Below, piece by piece: positions 1-11,440 of a DNA stretch of 64,000 nt. The position numbers were made by a program, and so were the translations under genes. Location: the NCBI RefSeq assembly GCF_949628215.1, contig NC_134278.1, positions 37,280,115 to 37,344,114 on the forward strand. Direction: 5' to 3'. Below the pieces are notes generated by a model. That model ran no database searches. It was given only the letters and a program-made list of their open reading frames with translations, and was not told the DNA's origin. The stretch is from Phalacrocorax aristotelis (taxonomy: Eukaryota > Chordata > Aves > Suliformes > Phalacrocoracidae). The stretch's first letter is position 1. Each line of letters opens with the position of its first letter.

Positions 1-950
1 GAAGTCTCTTGGTTCATGCATAGAAGTACCAGGTGTGTGGTCATCATCCTGTTTGTAGCTAATCCATCTGCACATTCGGGGACTCAGAAGTGTATCTGGA
101 TTTGTCAAATGATGGAGTGAGAAAAAAGAAGTCTTGGAAGCAGAGTGACTGAGCAAAGCTTCATAATGCCCTATAAACAGGGGAGTATTTTTCCACCACT
201 GCTGCTCCTGCTATCTGTACTACCGTTAATAGCACCTGTTACATGCGATATACATACATGAGGGTATATCCCAGCAAGTACCTTAGAAATAATGATATAT
301 GGTAATCAGGGCTCACCTGCCTTCCATCTTTACTTTCACTTTTGGAAAAGTTCTGAGTTTTTTGAGAGGAACGAGCTAGGATGCACCTGTAAGTTGCTCG
401 GGCATGGTTACTTTTTATATTAATTTTTTTTGTGGTGACTCCAAAGAAGGTCAAAGTCCAGTTGTTTTACCTGCTCTACAAACACCCGGTGACAAACAAG
501 CACACAAACCAGAAGGCGGGAAAGAAAGGGCTAGCAGAAAACATTTGATTATAAAGGAAGTTAATGCACATTTTGATGTATCTTCACATGCCATTGTTTC
601 TCTTAGTATTTTTGTATCATAGTATCAGCTACGTGCAGCTAAGGCACATCCAAACCCAACCACTTGTTGTGTGGTTTCTTGTGGGCATCAGTGCTAGAAA
701 TGCTTTATTTGCAGGGAAAAATTATTTTGCTGTTAGAAAAGAAAATTAAAGTGAAAAATCTTCCTGCATTCCCTGTTTTTATCTTCTATGAGGTGAAAAC
801 TTTCAAAGAAAACTCCTAGCTTAGAAGACAGTGAAGTGTTACTTTCTTAATAAACAATAACAATGAAAAAAACCCCAGTAATAATATTTTTTTCCAATAA
901 TTTTCTTTTATTTGCTTGTTCAGTTTGCTTCCTTAGTTGTTCTCTTCTTC
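1..950. other. Gene-free AT-rich stretch at left edge
   Basis: I see no recognisable exon, RNA gene or repeat family here. Short open frames on both strands lack similarity to anything I know and lack convincing splice sites. The last 50 bases are pyrimidine-rich and end in a good acceptor (TTCTTCCAG at about 943-951) that leads into the coding-like segment described next. Confidence 0.5.
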
Positions 951-951
951 C

Positions 952-1279
952 AGACACCTCCATCTGTTGAGATTTCGGTGTCAGGATTTAATATGCAACA
1001 GAATGCACAAAGACCTCGCTCTTACTCTCGCCCTTATCCTTTTCAGCACCAAAGTGGTTGCGTGACCATGTGGCATCTGAATCATTTTCATGGGTTTACT
1101 GCAAACAGCAGAGGTGTAATAAAACAGGAACTGGAGCACTTCAGTGCTACTGCACTGGTGAAGTCATTCACTTTGATGACATCAATATTTGTGCACCTAC
1201 TCTTTTGCCAACATGTCCTCAGGAATATTTTCCAGAAGAAAGTTTGACCTTCCAGAGACCTCTTCCTCTCCTGTTATGA
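952..1279 (+). other. Possible unassigned terminal exon or pseudo-exon, open in two successive frames
   Basis: I do not recognise this sequence. After a pyrimidine tract and AG at about 951, one frame reads a plausible protein stretch (begins TPPSVEISVSGF) as far as about 1055. That frame stays open to a stop at 1245-1247. A second frame, offset by one base, is open from about 1047 to a TGA at 1277-1279. It reads a Cys- and Trp-containing stretch with the spacing CKQQRC...CYC. Another good acceptor (pyrimidines then TTTTCAG, ending at 1046) precedes the second frame. It could be two alternative exon starts, one frameshifted coding segment, or chance. AATAAA-type signals follow at about 1639 and 1728, which would suit a last exon. 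The orthologous TTK gene is expected somewhere upstream, but its C-terminus does not match what I read here. Confidence 0.25.
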
Positions 1280-4200
1280 TTATTTAGTGGGGTGGGATTT
1301 TCTACGTTCTACTCATTTTCTCTGTTCTCTTGCTGCCTGACATTGTGCCTCTAGCTGTGTGTTTTTTAATGCTTTATCAACAATCTGCTAACCCTCCGTG
1401 CACACTGAAACACAAATTCAAACAGAAGGTGAGGAAGGCTGGCTAATGAAAGAGTGACACCCCTGCTTAGTGTTTTTTCAAACCATACAGCTTGCTGTGG
1501 ACGCATGAATTTAGGGGGGGGAAAAGTGCTTGCAAAAATAAGTATTTGTAGCTAACGTGCACGTCACTTTTAATATATTCTGTAATATTTGTTTTAAGTT
1601 TAAAAGTGCTTAAAGTTACATCTTGTTTTGACATTTAAAATAAAAACAGAATTATTTTTCTCCCCATTTGTTTTGACCTCATTTTTGCTCTAGATTTTGG
1701 GGGTTTAAAAGTGACACTTGAAGTCACAATAAACCAGACATCTCATGTTGATAGCTGCTGCAGAGAAAATGTGTGTGAAATTAAAATTTTCACAGGTTTG
1801 TTTTCTACTGTGTGTTCCAGTCTTATATTTGGCCTGAAAAACAAATCTATTATTTGCCATAGTTCATAGTTTATTAGTAAAGTAATATTAGCATGCATGA
1901 TAGCAAACAGAGCAAATGTGAATGCTGTCCTTCCAAATGCTGCTTTTGTCACTGAACGGGTTGCAGACCCTGGCTCCCATGCTCGTCACAACTGCCTGGC
2001 AATCAAAATCACTGGTGGATGCCCCAGGATGGGAAATGCTGCTGCCTGAGTGAGCCGGAGCAGATAGAGAAGCTGCAGCAGGGTCTTCCCTCCCAGCTAC
2101 CTCCTGCAGGTCCTGACACATGTAAATGTATGCAGGGCCTTATTCATCAGGTTAACGTGCAACAAAAAAATCATAATTACTGTCATGACTGTTGCTGTGG
2201 ATCATTATTTCTCATGCCTGGAAAAATGCAGTAAAAGGAGTTATCTGTCTTTGCTAAAATACCTGTGCTGGGCACAGTCATCATTTCCATGTCTGACATA
2301 ACCCGAAGTGTTGGAGGGAGCCCTCCTACAAAGGTCCTGGTAAGAGTGTCACTCGAGCTGGTGAGAGTCGTCTTCCGATGAACCAGATATAAGGGTTTTG
2401 CCCATCCCTCAGACCAGCTCTGCTGTCCTTTTCCACCGATGAACCAGCTCAAGGTAATTTTCTTCTCTCTGCAGATAACTTTCCTCCTGCTTTCCAGAGC
2501 AGATAAGACACTCTGAGGAGTTTGGTGGGTGCAGAAGTGTGCAGGACCCAGCAGGAGCACAGAGCTCTGAGGGGTGGCCTTTTACCACAGGATGGGACCT
2601 GTCAGGTCAGCTTAGTAGATCTTGTCCCAGCAGCCTGTCCAAACACTGAGCTGGGAACTGGGTTGAGGTAGCCCCCAAAATACTGTCACCTCCATGTGTG
2701 TGGTTGCCATCAACTCAGTCTTGAATAAGATTGAGTAATGAGCTGTGTCATTTGTTCACACTTAGGAGATTGTGTAAAACACGATTAGCAGGGTACATGG
2801 TGTGGGTACAGAATAGGAGGTTTAAGACAAAACATTTATACCCTGGGATTTGGGCATTTCCCAGCTCAGTTCTACTTCACAATGAGCTCAGAGTTTGGTA
2901 AAGGTCTTGGCCAGTTATGGGAATAGCTGTGACCTGCCTGAGCAAAGACAAACTCTACAGCCCCGGCCAAGGGAGATTCACATCTCCCATCTCCACAACA
3001 GATGGTATCAGGTACTGGCCTAATGGAAGGAAGTGCTAGAGCCTTTCCTGCTTGACCTAATGAACAAGTATGTGGGGCAGGAGGAGGGAGGAAAAGAGGG
3101 AGAGGTTTGGACTAGAATGATGCCCACTGTTGGATCTGAGCTATAAAGGGAAGCAGGTCCTGAAAGTATAAATGACTCGGCCCGACTGAGTTTGGCTGTA
3201 CCCTCCTACAGGGCTGCCATGAAGCTCTTACCATCTTGTCACAGGAATCAGGGAGAGAGAAAGGATTGTTGAGCACTAACCTAAATGCTCTGCAGACATT
3301 TGCTTCTCTTGGTCTTTTTTTTTTCTCTTTACGTGTTCACACAAGCCTTGCAGCTCTACTGACTGATCTGGATTCTCCACCAGGCTCAGCTGCTTTCAGA
3401 TGAATCTTGCCTTTCTGAACATGATTTCAAGTACTTGGCTGGACTCTACAGCATCTGTTCCCTTGAGGGTGGTAGTTCTAGGTATCAGACACTCTCTCTA
3501 GGACAATGCTCCTCACACATGTGTTTCCTAGAGCAGCTAAAGAAGAAAAGGGTATGTCTCCACTTGGTTTCAAAGGCCAGTCTGAGAAGTGACAGTGCAG
3601 GCACCTCTAAAGGAAAAATACCTTTTGGTAGCCACTGCAAGCTAGGAGCAGTCACTGGCATATAGCGTGATAAAATCACTCCCAAATTCTGTGGGTCCTG
3701 AAGGAGAACGTTACACTAAGACTAGAGAACACACTTGATTTCTTGCCCACTGTTTTATAATGTTTTTGAAATCAGAACATTGCATACATTTCAATTTCCA
3801 TTGCTCTAATGATCTGGCGATTTCCTGAAACACTTTAACGGAGTTTCCACTGACCTTAAAATAATAGTTTGGGGTTTTTTTTAAAGTGGGTAAGTGCAGA
3901 GTTTCATGAGACAAATGGAGCCAGACTTCTCTTTCAAAAATATGATTTTTGCAAATGTGGTTGCTTCTAAAAATCTCAGAGCTGTTTTTCAGAGTGACAG
4001 GAATAACATAAATGCCAGAGTAAGCAGCCGTTGATCACACAACGCTGAAATGTCAATACTGAATGAGCAAAGCATTCACTTATTGCATATAGAAATAGGT
4101 CCAGAAAAAAGGTCTGAATGTCTTTCAAACTACCAGTGAATGACATGGAAGTGCCTGTGTCTTCTGGTCACCTTTGACTCCGTGGGCAACTCAAATGTTC

Positions 4201-7200
4201 ATATGAATATTTGCAAATAGCATTTATCCTGACATAATCTGCTCTTATTAAATGTGCTCAGGTTTACCTTTTCCTCCTTTCCCTACAGTTTTTGGCCTGT
4301 GCTGTTTAAAAGTTTTGGGATCTTTTACTCTCTCAGCATCCTGGTTCTTCCTACACAGAGGCACTGTGACTATCTTACTCTGGGTTTGAGCACTTGAAAT
4401 TAATTTTCTTAGCCTTAGTTTCCAAATCCTGTTTGCTCACAACCATACTGTTCTTTGGCAAGGTTTTCACAGCCTTTCTTCTTCACTCCTGCTGGACCCT
4501 ACGGTTGCCAGAAAACTGGCTCTTTCCACAAAGTATCTGGACAATAGAGCCTCACGCATGGAGATAGAATGATTTCCTTTACAATTTCCAACATGTATAT
4601 AACTCAGTATCTTTTCTTCCTTCCCAGTTTTGTCAGACCAACCTATTCCTAAAGGAATAATTGCCTAGAGATTGGCAGACCCTTGGTCTTCAGTGGTGCC
4701 AGCTAGGTAAATGTTTAACAGATTGAGTATAAGTTGTATGTAATACCAGAGAATCTCTAAAATCTGAAGGAATTCAAGCTCATGCAATCGAGGATGTGCT
4801 TAGACTTGGATGTACAGCTTTTGCAAAGATGTTTAAGCTCCAAAAGTGGGCTGGGTTTTGTCAGTCCTCTCAGTTCCAGGGATCCCCTGATGTCCTAGTC
4901 CGCGGATACAGTGGGTTTGTGAACTGCTCTGTCCCTGCCCTTTTGAGAAATAGTAGGAAAATAGTAAGGAAATAGATCTTCAGTAGGATCCTACCACAGC
5001 TGTGTCTGAACTCTTCCCAGCCTTACTTCAAATCCAGCTGCGAGAGAACGGAGCAGGTATCTCCTTGGCAGGGGTGTGGTAGATGAGAGTCGCAGCAGTC
5101 AAGGTGGGTAGATGGTCAGAGACAGGTAGAAGAAATGAGGCTCTTCTGGGTAAACTGTGGTGAGGAAATAGCTGATGAAGAATCTCTCTAGGGTTGGGTG
5201 AACACTTGGAGACTTGTATATACAGGGTCCATGAGTCATAATCAGTAACTTGTTATGAGGAATCAAACCCAAATTATGTAGATTTTTCTATCAGTTTTTA
5301 AGTAGTCTGAGCGCTAAGAAAATCCAAATTTTGAGATTGTTTTCTTCCTTTTTTCCCCCCAATCTGAATAGATAGATCTTAGTTTAAGCGTTATTGATAG
5401 ACAAGTTATACTATGGCAAACAGGGAACTTTGGGCATGTTAATTTTGTCATGGGGAAATCTCAATGCAACCTATACCTCTGGTAGAAGTTACTTGTCCCT
5501 CATATTTCAAAATAAAATGGAAGTGTTTGGGGTTTAGTTTTTTTGACCACAGATTATTTGTTAAGACCCTGCTCATTTTATCATAAATAAAATGTGTAAA
5601 GACAAATCTGAAGATATACACCACATATCTGATCTGCCATCTAACCTTCACTTGCTAATCTGTGGTATTTATAGAGAGCTAATCGCTAGATTAGGCATTT
5701 ATCGTCAATGAAATAAGACAGACTTAAGTTTAATAGGAAAGTGGGCTCCATACTATGTTAAAATGTTTATCATCTCAAACACTCTTCTCAGCAGGGGAGG
5801 GGGCTGAAGGGAAGGGTGACCTTTTCAGTGCCACTCTGGAGATGAATTGCTAGGCAGGAGCATTTTCTATCATTGATTTTTGAAAACTTTGCCCATTTTC
5901 TACTTTGCTTTCCAGCATTTTCCACTTGCTGAGCAATAATAAATGGTATATCTATCTATATTTAATATGACAGATGGTGCCTGTCCCAGTGCTGATAAGG
6001 GTGACTGTACAAACATTGTCTCCTTAGTAGGGGAGCTGTAGAAAAATGGCACAATCTGGTACAAGATAATTTCTGGTTTATTTTATAATGACTACCACCC
6101 TGCCCCCCCAAGGTGTGCCCTTATAAAATTCTGCCAATTTACCCTTATAAAAAAATCACCAATTTTTCTAGTATGAAGAAAGCAAATGATTGATGTTGGG
6201 CAGCTTAAAACCTACTCATGCCTCCAGATTCACGCCCCTTTCCATATGCTGCTTAAAACAAACCCTTACCTTTAACCAAGGGATAAAATGGCCCAGTAGC
6301 AGCATGTCTGCTATGGCATGCACAGCTCTGCTGCAACTGCAGAGAGGTGACTGCTCAGGTTTTTACATGAAGGTGGCTCTGATCCCATGTTACCAAGGCA
6401 GGATAAAGCTGTTCAAAAATCATGGGAAAAGTTTACTTGTCCAGCTGGGGTTTTTTTTTGTTTGTTTATTTGCTTGTTTTAAACAACCATGAAAGCCCTT
6501 TTGAGTTTATTTATGCATTTGCATATATGGAAATCCATTGCTGCTTCAGATTCATAAGAAGCTGAAGAGTAAAGAAATGCATGCCTGTGTCACCCCATCT
6601 TCTGCCTGAGGAGCATCACCGAGCTGATTATTTACTTTCTGTACTAATACTTTAGTCTCAGATTTGGTTATAGCTCCAGATGGCACATGTTTGCATGCAT
6701 AACAGCTGAAGTATGGTCAGGCAGCATAAAGTCTCTGACAAAATGTCTTCAATCTAAAATGAAGGCAAACACTCTCCCTTCTTCAGCCAGCGACCAGCAC
6801 CTGCCAAAAGTAACTTTAAATGCTACTCCAGTGGGTTTGGAGACAAAGAACAGCAGAACATGCATTAAACGTAGATGCCTGGGGTAGGCTTTGAGGAAGG
6901 GGGCTTCTCAGAACTCCTACTTCACATCAAGATGTGGGGCAGAAGTTTAGAGGCAGTTGCATTTTCTCTAACTCAGTCACCAGAAGCAAGTTTAAAACAT
7001 GCTTAGTTTCAGTGACAGACAACATTTCACTGCAGGGTCTCCCAGGGCAGCTGCCTCTTTATTAATTTGCTACTTCTATTCAAATGACTATCATCAAAAA
7101 GATGCTGATTTTACCAGACCTAATCAAGCAAAGTATTTTAAGCTTATGCTTATGCTTAACTTCAGTCACTTGAGAAGTTCACCCACTGACCTTCAAGATA

Positions 7201-10140
7201 AGCTAAACATGTTTAAATTAACTGGATTTATAATTTATGTACCCCTGCTTCAGATATAAGGGCTAAATCCTAGTTTGCCACAGCATTATCTGTTGGAGCA
7301 TAAGCACTGTTTCAGAGCTTGTTTCAAAAATGAGCAGGCTTTAACTTGGGGATGGTACTTCCCACTATCTGCCTAGCCAAAGTAGGCAGTCTGAATGGTA
7401 GCTCTAGGTCCCTCTAGTCGAGAAACAAATACTTCTATTGCTCAAGAAACATGACGTGCACCGTGGGACAAGGAGGAGACGGGACCCTTCTAGAAAAGAT
7501 ATTGGTTTTATTACTGGCTCCTTTTGTCATCATTAAGGCTGTTTGTGAAGTCAGGTGTCCTCAAAAGTACCAGTGACATGAGATTCACCCCACTCCTCCC
7601 AGAAAACAAAATGTATAAATGTATAAATGTATAAATGTACTAGGGAGAATCCTGTTCTAAAGTCATATAGATTTTTATAGGCCAATTAAATGTTTGTATG
7701 GGAGACCAGAGAGATAAGAGATCACTGAATACGTGCATGAATCAGACTGGTGTGACAAGATGACCTTAAAAAGGCTGCTGACAGCTTCCTAGGAAGGTGC
7801 TTCCTTCTTGTAGCCCACATGAAATAATAGTGGAAGATTCTTCTTCCCTAGAAATGCATCTGCCTCCAGTATCACCTTTTAGGAAAGTAGCTCGCATCAC
7901 TGCTTAGTAATAAATCCGTTACTATACACATTGTGCACCAATACATACAGTCCAACATACATGTACTTGTGTGTATATATATAGACACTCTACTGCGAGG
8001 ACGACACCAGGTTTTCTGCCCCATAGTTGAATTATGATAGTCTTTTAAACAGTTCACAGTGTTGAATGAGCAGTGACTTCAAAGTTTCAGAACATGAGCG
8101 TTTGCCTATGTCATTTGCTTCTGCCTCTTAGAACTATACACAACCAAAGGAAATCAGTTATGATAAATAGAAATGGTATCCAATACCATATGTTACTGAC
8201 AGCAAGACTCTCTGCATATGACTGATGCAGATCTCAGAAAAAAAAAAGTAGGAAAGGAACCAATTTAATCTGGAGTAGAACTCTAATAAGCACAATTAAT
8301 AGGAACTGTGAAGCGATGACATGAACCATGAGGGTGAAATGATGGTTAACTGTGAAATGGTGCTAATTTCAGCTGAAGTAAAAGGTTTTTTTCCTTGGAG
8401 CGGAGGAGTTGGGTTTATCAGAGCCCACTCTCCTACCTAGATGACAGAAACACCACCATGCTCACCAGCAATTAGGAGACAGAACTTCTTTTCACAATCA
8501 AACTCTGTGTAAGAATGGTTTTAGCACGCTCAGTATCTCTTTCTAGTTACAATCTATGTAACTCATGCAGAATCTCAGATGGCATTAGCCCTGCAACTAT
8601 TCCTAATGAGGTTCATTCCACTGAACCTCAGCCCAGCTAGAATCTTACAGTAAGAATAAGAACAGGACTTTCTGGGGACTTTTCTGTTGCTGTGCCATTT
8701 AACCTAAAAAGCTCTTTGATACCCCAGCAAAGGAGAACAGTAGAGAGCTGTTGAATGGATGGAGAGGTGAACAAGCAAATCCCATCAGGTGTTCAGTGCT
8801 CTGGGCCCCCTTGACCCCCCACTGCAGTTAGCGGTAGTTGCACCTCAGCAGCACACTCCTAGATTGCTCAACTTTGGAGCAGTCGTCTCTTCCTCCACTT
8901 CTTCTCTCCTCAGAAGGGGAGAATTTTGCAACATAAATATCATGGAGAGGTAAATAAAGGGAAATTTTAAAATGGCCCAGCATGGAAAAACCAAACAATT
9001 GTATGTAGCAAAGGACAAATTTGCAGCTATGCATCTGATGGTTTAGCCTTTACACACCCAAGGCTTGGAGATCTAACAGAAGTAGCTCTTGGAGCTGTTG
9101 TTTTTAATGCTCATTATTCTTAAGACATGCTAAGAGCCCAGATGGTAGGAATGCATAAACGTTATGGTTGGTGAAAAAACTTAGTACCTCTTCCCCTATA
9201 CAAAAGCAAGCAAGAGAGTGCGAAGTAACAAAAACTTGAAGTATCAATTTCTTCTTATTAAGGCTGAGTTCCTTGCATTCCTGCTACTTAATGCTTCCTG
9301 ATGTCAACTGAAGAGTCTTGACAATTCTATCATTCAGCTCTTGCTCTGCTACAAAAGTTCAAACATACAACAGTATGAATTGCCATTTCTTCATCAGTTT
9401 TATTGCCACAGCTTGTATGAAGGATATTTAATTACAAAGCAAGTCTGGGAGAAGTCTGCATGTTCTGTGTTTGAAATTATCCTATGTGAAATGCACAGAT
9501 AACATTGTCATGAGTCAGAGAAAGCAGCTCACTTTCTCTGAAGTTTCTCTCAAATCTCCCAGGAATGTGAAACAATTCCTACACATGGGATGTCCATCTC
9601 CAGGGCTTTCACCTGTGAGTTCCTTGACATAGGCGTCACATCCTATTAGCTACAGTGTAAAGTACAAACAACATTAAGTGCTCTGTAATAGTAAAACTAA
9701 AAAGTAAAAAAATTACTGTAGTAAAAGTAATGGTGGACATCCACAGTGTCTTCAGGTGGCTCCTTTTAACAAGAAATAGAAGCGTCTATTCAAGGCACTG
9801 CTACCACAGCACCATTCACAAGTACAAGTGTATTTCTGTGCACTCCGGAGCATTAGCTAGTGGGCAAGGTCAGTGTCTGTCTATTAAAATACAGACAGTT
9901 TGTTCCTTCTTCTCTTATGGTATCATAGTTTTCACTGGGCTTCCCCTCAGGGGCTGGGTGTGTTATATAGCTGGTGGCAGCAGCACAGAGCTGCTGGGAC
10001 GGTGGCAGAAGGCCAGGCACAGCCTCACAGTGGTAAGCAGCACCCGTGCTGCCGGCGGGCACCAGCCCTCCCGCTCCCCTGGGGCTACGGCAGCCCTGTG
10101 CGACGCCCGCAGCCCTGCCTTGTTCAAAAGAGACTGGTGC
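1280..10140. other. Intergenic stretch without a recognised gene
   Basis: No exon with a recognisable product is visible on either strand. The longest open frames (for example about 125 codons on the minus strand at 2183-2560) read as unrelated low-information protein. A segment at about 3100-3240 has two TATA-like motifs (TATAAAG, TATAAATG) near a GC-richer block and might be an old LTR or promoter, but I cannot place it in a family. A short 8-bp tandem repeat lies at 7611-7640. The final 200 bases (about 9940-10140) become GC-richer as the NR0B promoter is approached. Confidence 0.5.
7611..7640. repeat. Short 8-bp tandem repeat (ATGTATAA)n
   Basis: The unit ATGTATAA repeats about three and a half times. 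It is a minor simple repeat with no evident function. Confidence 0.8.
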
Positions 10141-10148
10141 AAATAAAG

Positions 10149-10210
10149 TTCAAGGTAACTTTACAGATCAGGGTCATATTACTTTTCAACCACCTGTGTA
10201 TATAAAAAGC
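10149..10210 (+). promoter_or_regulatory. Putative NR0B core promoter: TATA box with nuclear-receptor-like half-sites
   Basis: A TATA box (TATATAAA, 10199-10206) lies about 100 bp before the ATG at 10305, which would place transcription start near 10230 with a 5' UTR of about 75 bases. Just upstream are TTCAAGGTAA (10149-10158), one mismatch from the SF-1/LRH-1 half-site consensus YCAAGGYCA, a GGGTCA half-site (10171-10176), and an E-box CACCTG (10191-10196). SHP and DAX1 promoters are known to respond to SF-1/LRH-1, so these elements fit the family. The sites are seen in the sequence. Their use is inference. Confidence 0.55.
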
Positions 10211-10304
10211 ACACAATGCCTCGCTGTGTGGCAGAAGTGCTCTGCCCTGCTGTCGATGCATAGCTCCACGTGCAGAGTTTCCTGCCACAGGGAACTCTGG
10301 CTCT

Positions 10305-10872
10305 ATGGCTACCAAGATCCCAGCAGAGAAATTTAGGAAATGTCAGTGTGAGACACACCACGCTACAAGCATCCTGTACCAGATCCTTAACAAAGAGGAT
10401 GGAAGGGAGACCAAGTGGCACCAGCAGTATGGCAGTGCCCACCACTCCAAGGGAAGCAAGGGCTGCTCTTGTATGGACAGAAGAGTTGTCCTGAAAACGC
10501 CTGAAGCCACGTGCAGAAGAGCTTCTGAAGTGCACTTGAAGACTTTAACTTTTATTAGAAACTTGCCTTCTTTTTACCACATGCCTTGGGACGATCAGCT
10601 TGTTCTCATACAGCAGAACTGGACCCCTCTTTTTGTCCTGGGCATGGCACAAGAAAGGGTGGATTTTGACCTGAGAGAGATTTCAGCCCCTAGTTTATTG
10701 AAAAAAATCCTCCTCAATCAGCCTTTGACAGCTACCAATGAACTGGGCAGCTCGCTGGAAGCGTCTTTAGCAGAAGTTCAGAAGATAAAGAATTTATTGT
10801 GGAAATTCTGGGACCTGGACATAAGTGCAAAAGAATATGCCTATCTTAAAGGAATTACTCTTTTTAATTCTG
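10305..10872 (+). CDS. NR0B2: SHP-like nuclear receptor (NR0B family), exon 1, codons 1-189 plus one base
   Basis: This gene should act as a nuclear corepressor that binds other nuclear receptors (LRH-1/SF-1, HNF4, RXR partners in mammals) and recruits repressors; that role is known for the family and not shown here. The protein has no zinc-finger DNA-binding domain. Residues 22-28 read SILYQIL, matching the LXXLL-related ILYxLL box of SHP. Residues 68-90 contain TCRRASEV and FIRNLPSFY (helix 3 region). W106-F121 reads WTPLFVLGMAQERVDF, and residues 130-137 SLLKKILL match the SHP SILKKILL box. KEYAYLKG (176-183) is DAX1-like in detail. The ATG at 10305 has a G at +4 and follows a TATA box by about 100 bp. 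The donor is G|GTAAGT at 10873. Read-through into the intron would stop at 10901, giving a 198-residue form lacking the C-terminal half. Confidence 0.9.
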
Positions 10873-11351
10873 GTAAGTCCCTCTGGAAATTACACAGATG
10901 ATTATGTGCCTAGAATGACATTTGGCATTTTCATTTGTGTATAGACAAATGTTTAGTCTTACTCTTTTCTATAAACATAGCTAAATGTTCTCAAAAATCT
11001 ATATTCCACAATTTAATGATTTTCCGCATGAAGTAGTTTATTTAGGTTCCTTGGATGTGTGCAGTAGGTCACCCACTGTAAGCCAAAACAGCTTCTACTA
11101 GGCAAATTTTAGGTCATAAAGAATTAACCGTGTCACTTTGAACAGATTTCTAGTTCAAAGGTAATACAGCAACTTCACCTGTAGTACAGCAATGGAGAGG
11201 TGGTACACGGGTACGTGATGTGAGTATTAGAAGCATTTTAAAAGAGGCTTCCTCTGTAGTAAGAACACTGGAGAAGATGAAATAATCTATATCATCTGAT
11301 TTTCACCAATGAGGCAAAAGGTTTTTGTGTTGAGGTTATACTGTTTTTATT

Positions 11352-11440
11352 TATCTACCTACCTACCTACCTACCTACCTACCTACCTACCTACCTACTT
11401 ATCTATCTATCCATCAATCTATCTATCTATCCATCCATCC
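11352..11440. repeat. Tetranucleotide microsatellite (CTAC)n then (CTAT/CCAT)n
   Basis: About ten tandem CTAC units are followed by a degenerate CTAT/CCAT tract. The length and purity of the first block suggest it is polymorphic. It sits in the intron, about 480 bp after the donor site. Confidence 0.95.

Noticed and set aside
1-1300. Possible 3' end of TTK, the gene expected upstream of BCKDHB
   Set aside because: No kinase-domain or C-terminal TTK sequence is readable in any frame. The coding-like segment there does not resemble it.
2183-2560. 125-codon open frame on the minus strand
   Set aside because: No recognisable motif and no promoter or splice context. Its length is within what chance gives over 64 kb in six frames.
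3100-3240. Two TATA-like motifs near a GC-richer block, suggesting an old LTR or promoter
   Set aside because: No matching LTR ends, target-site duplication or poly(A) signal could be found, and no gene follows.
9730-10205. Open frames just upstream of the NR0B gene (up to 138 codons)
   Set aside because: They run across the putative promoter, show no homology, and are explained by the local GC-rich patch.
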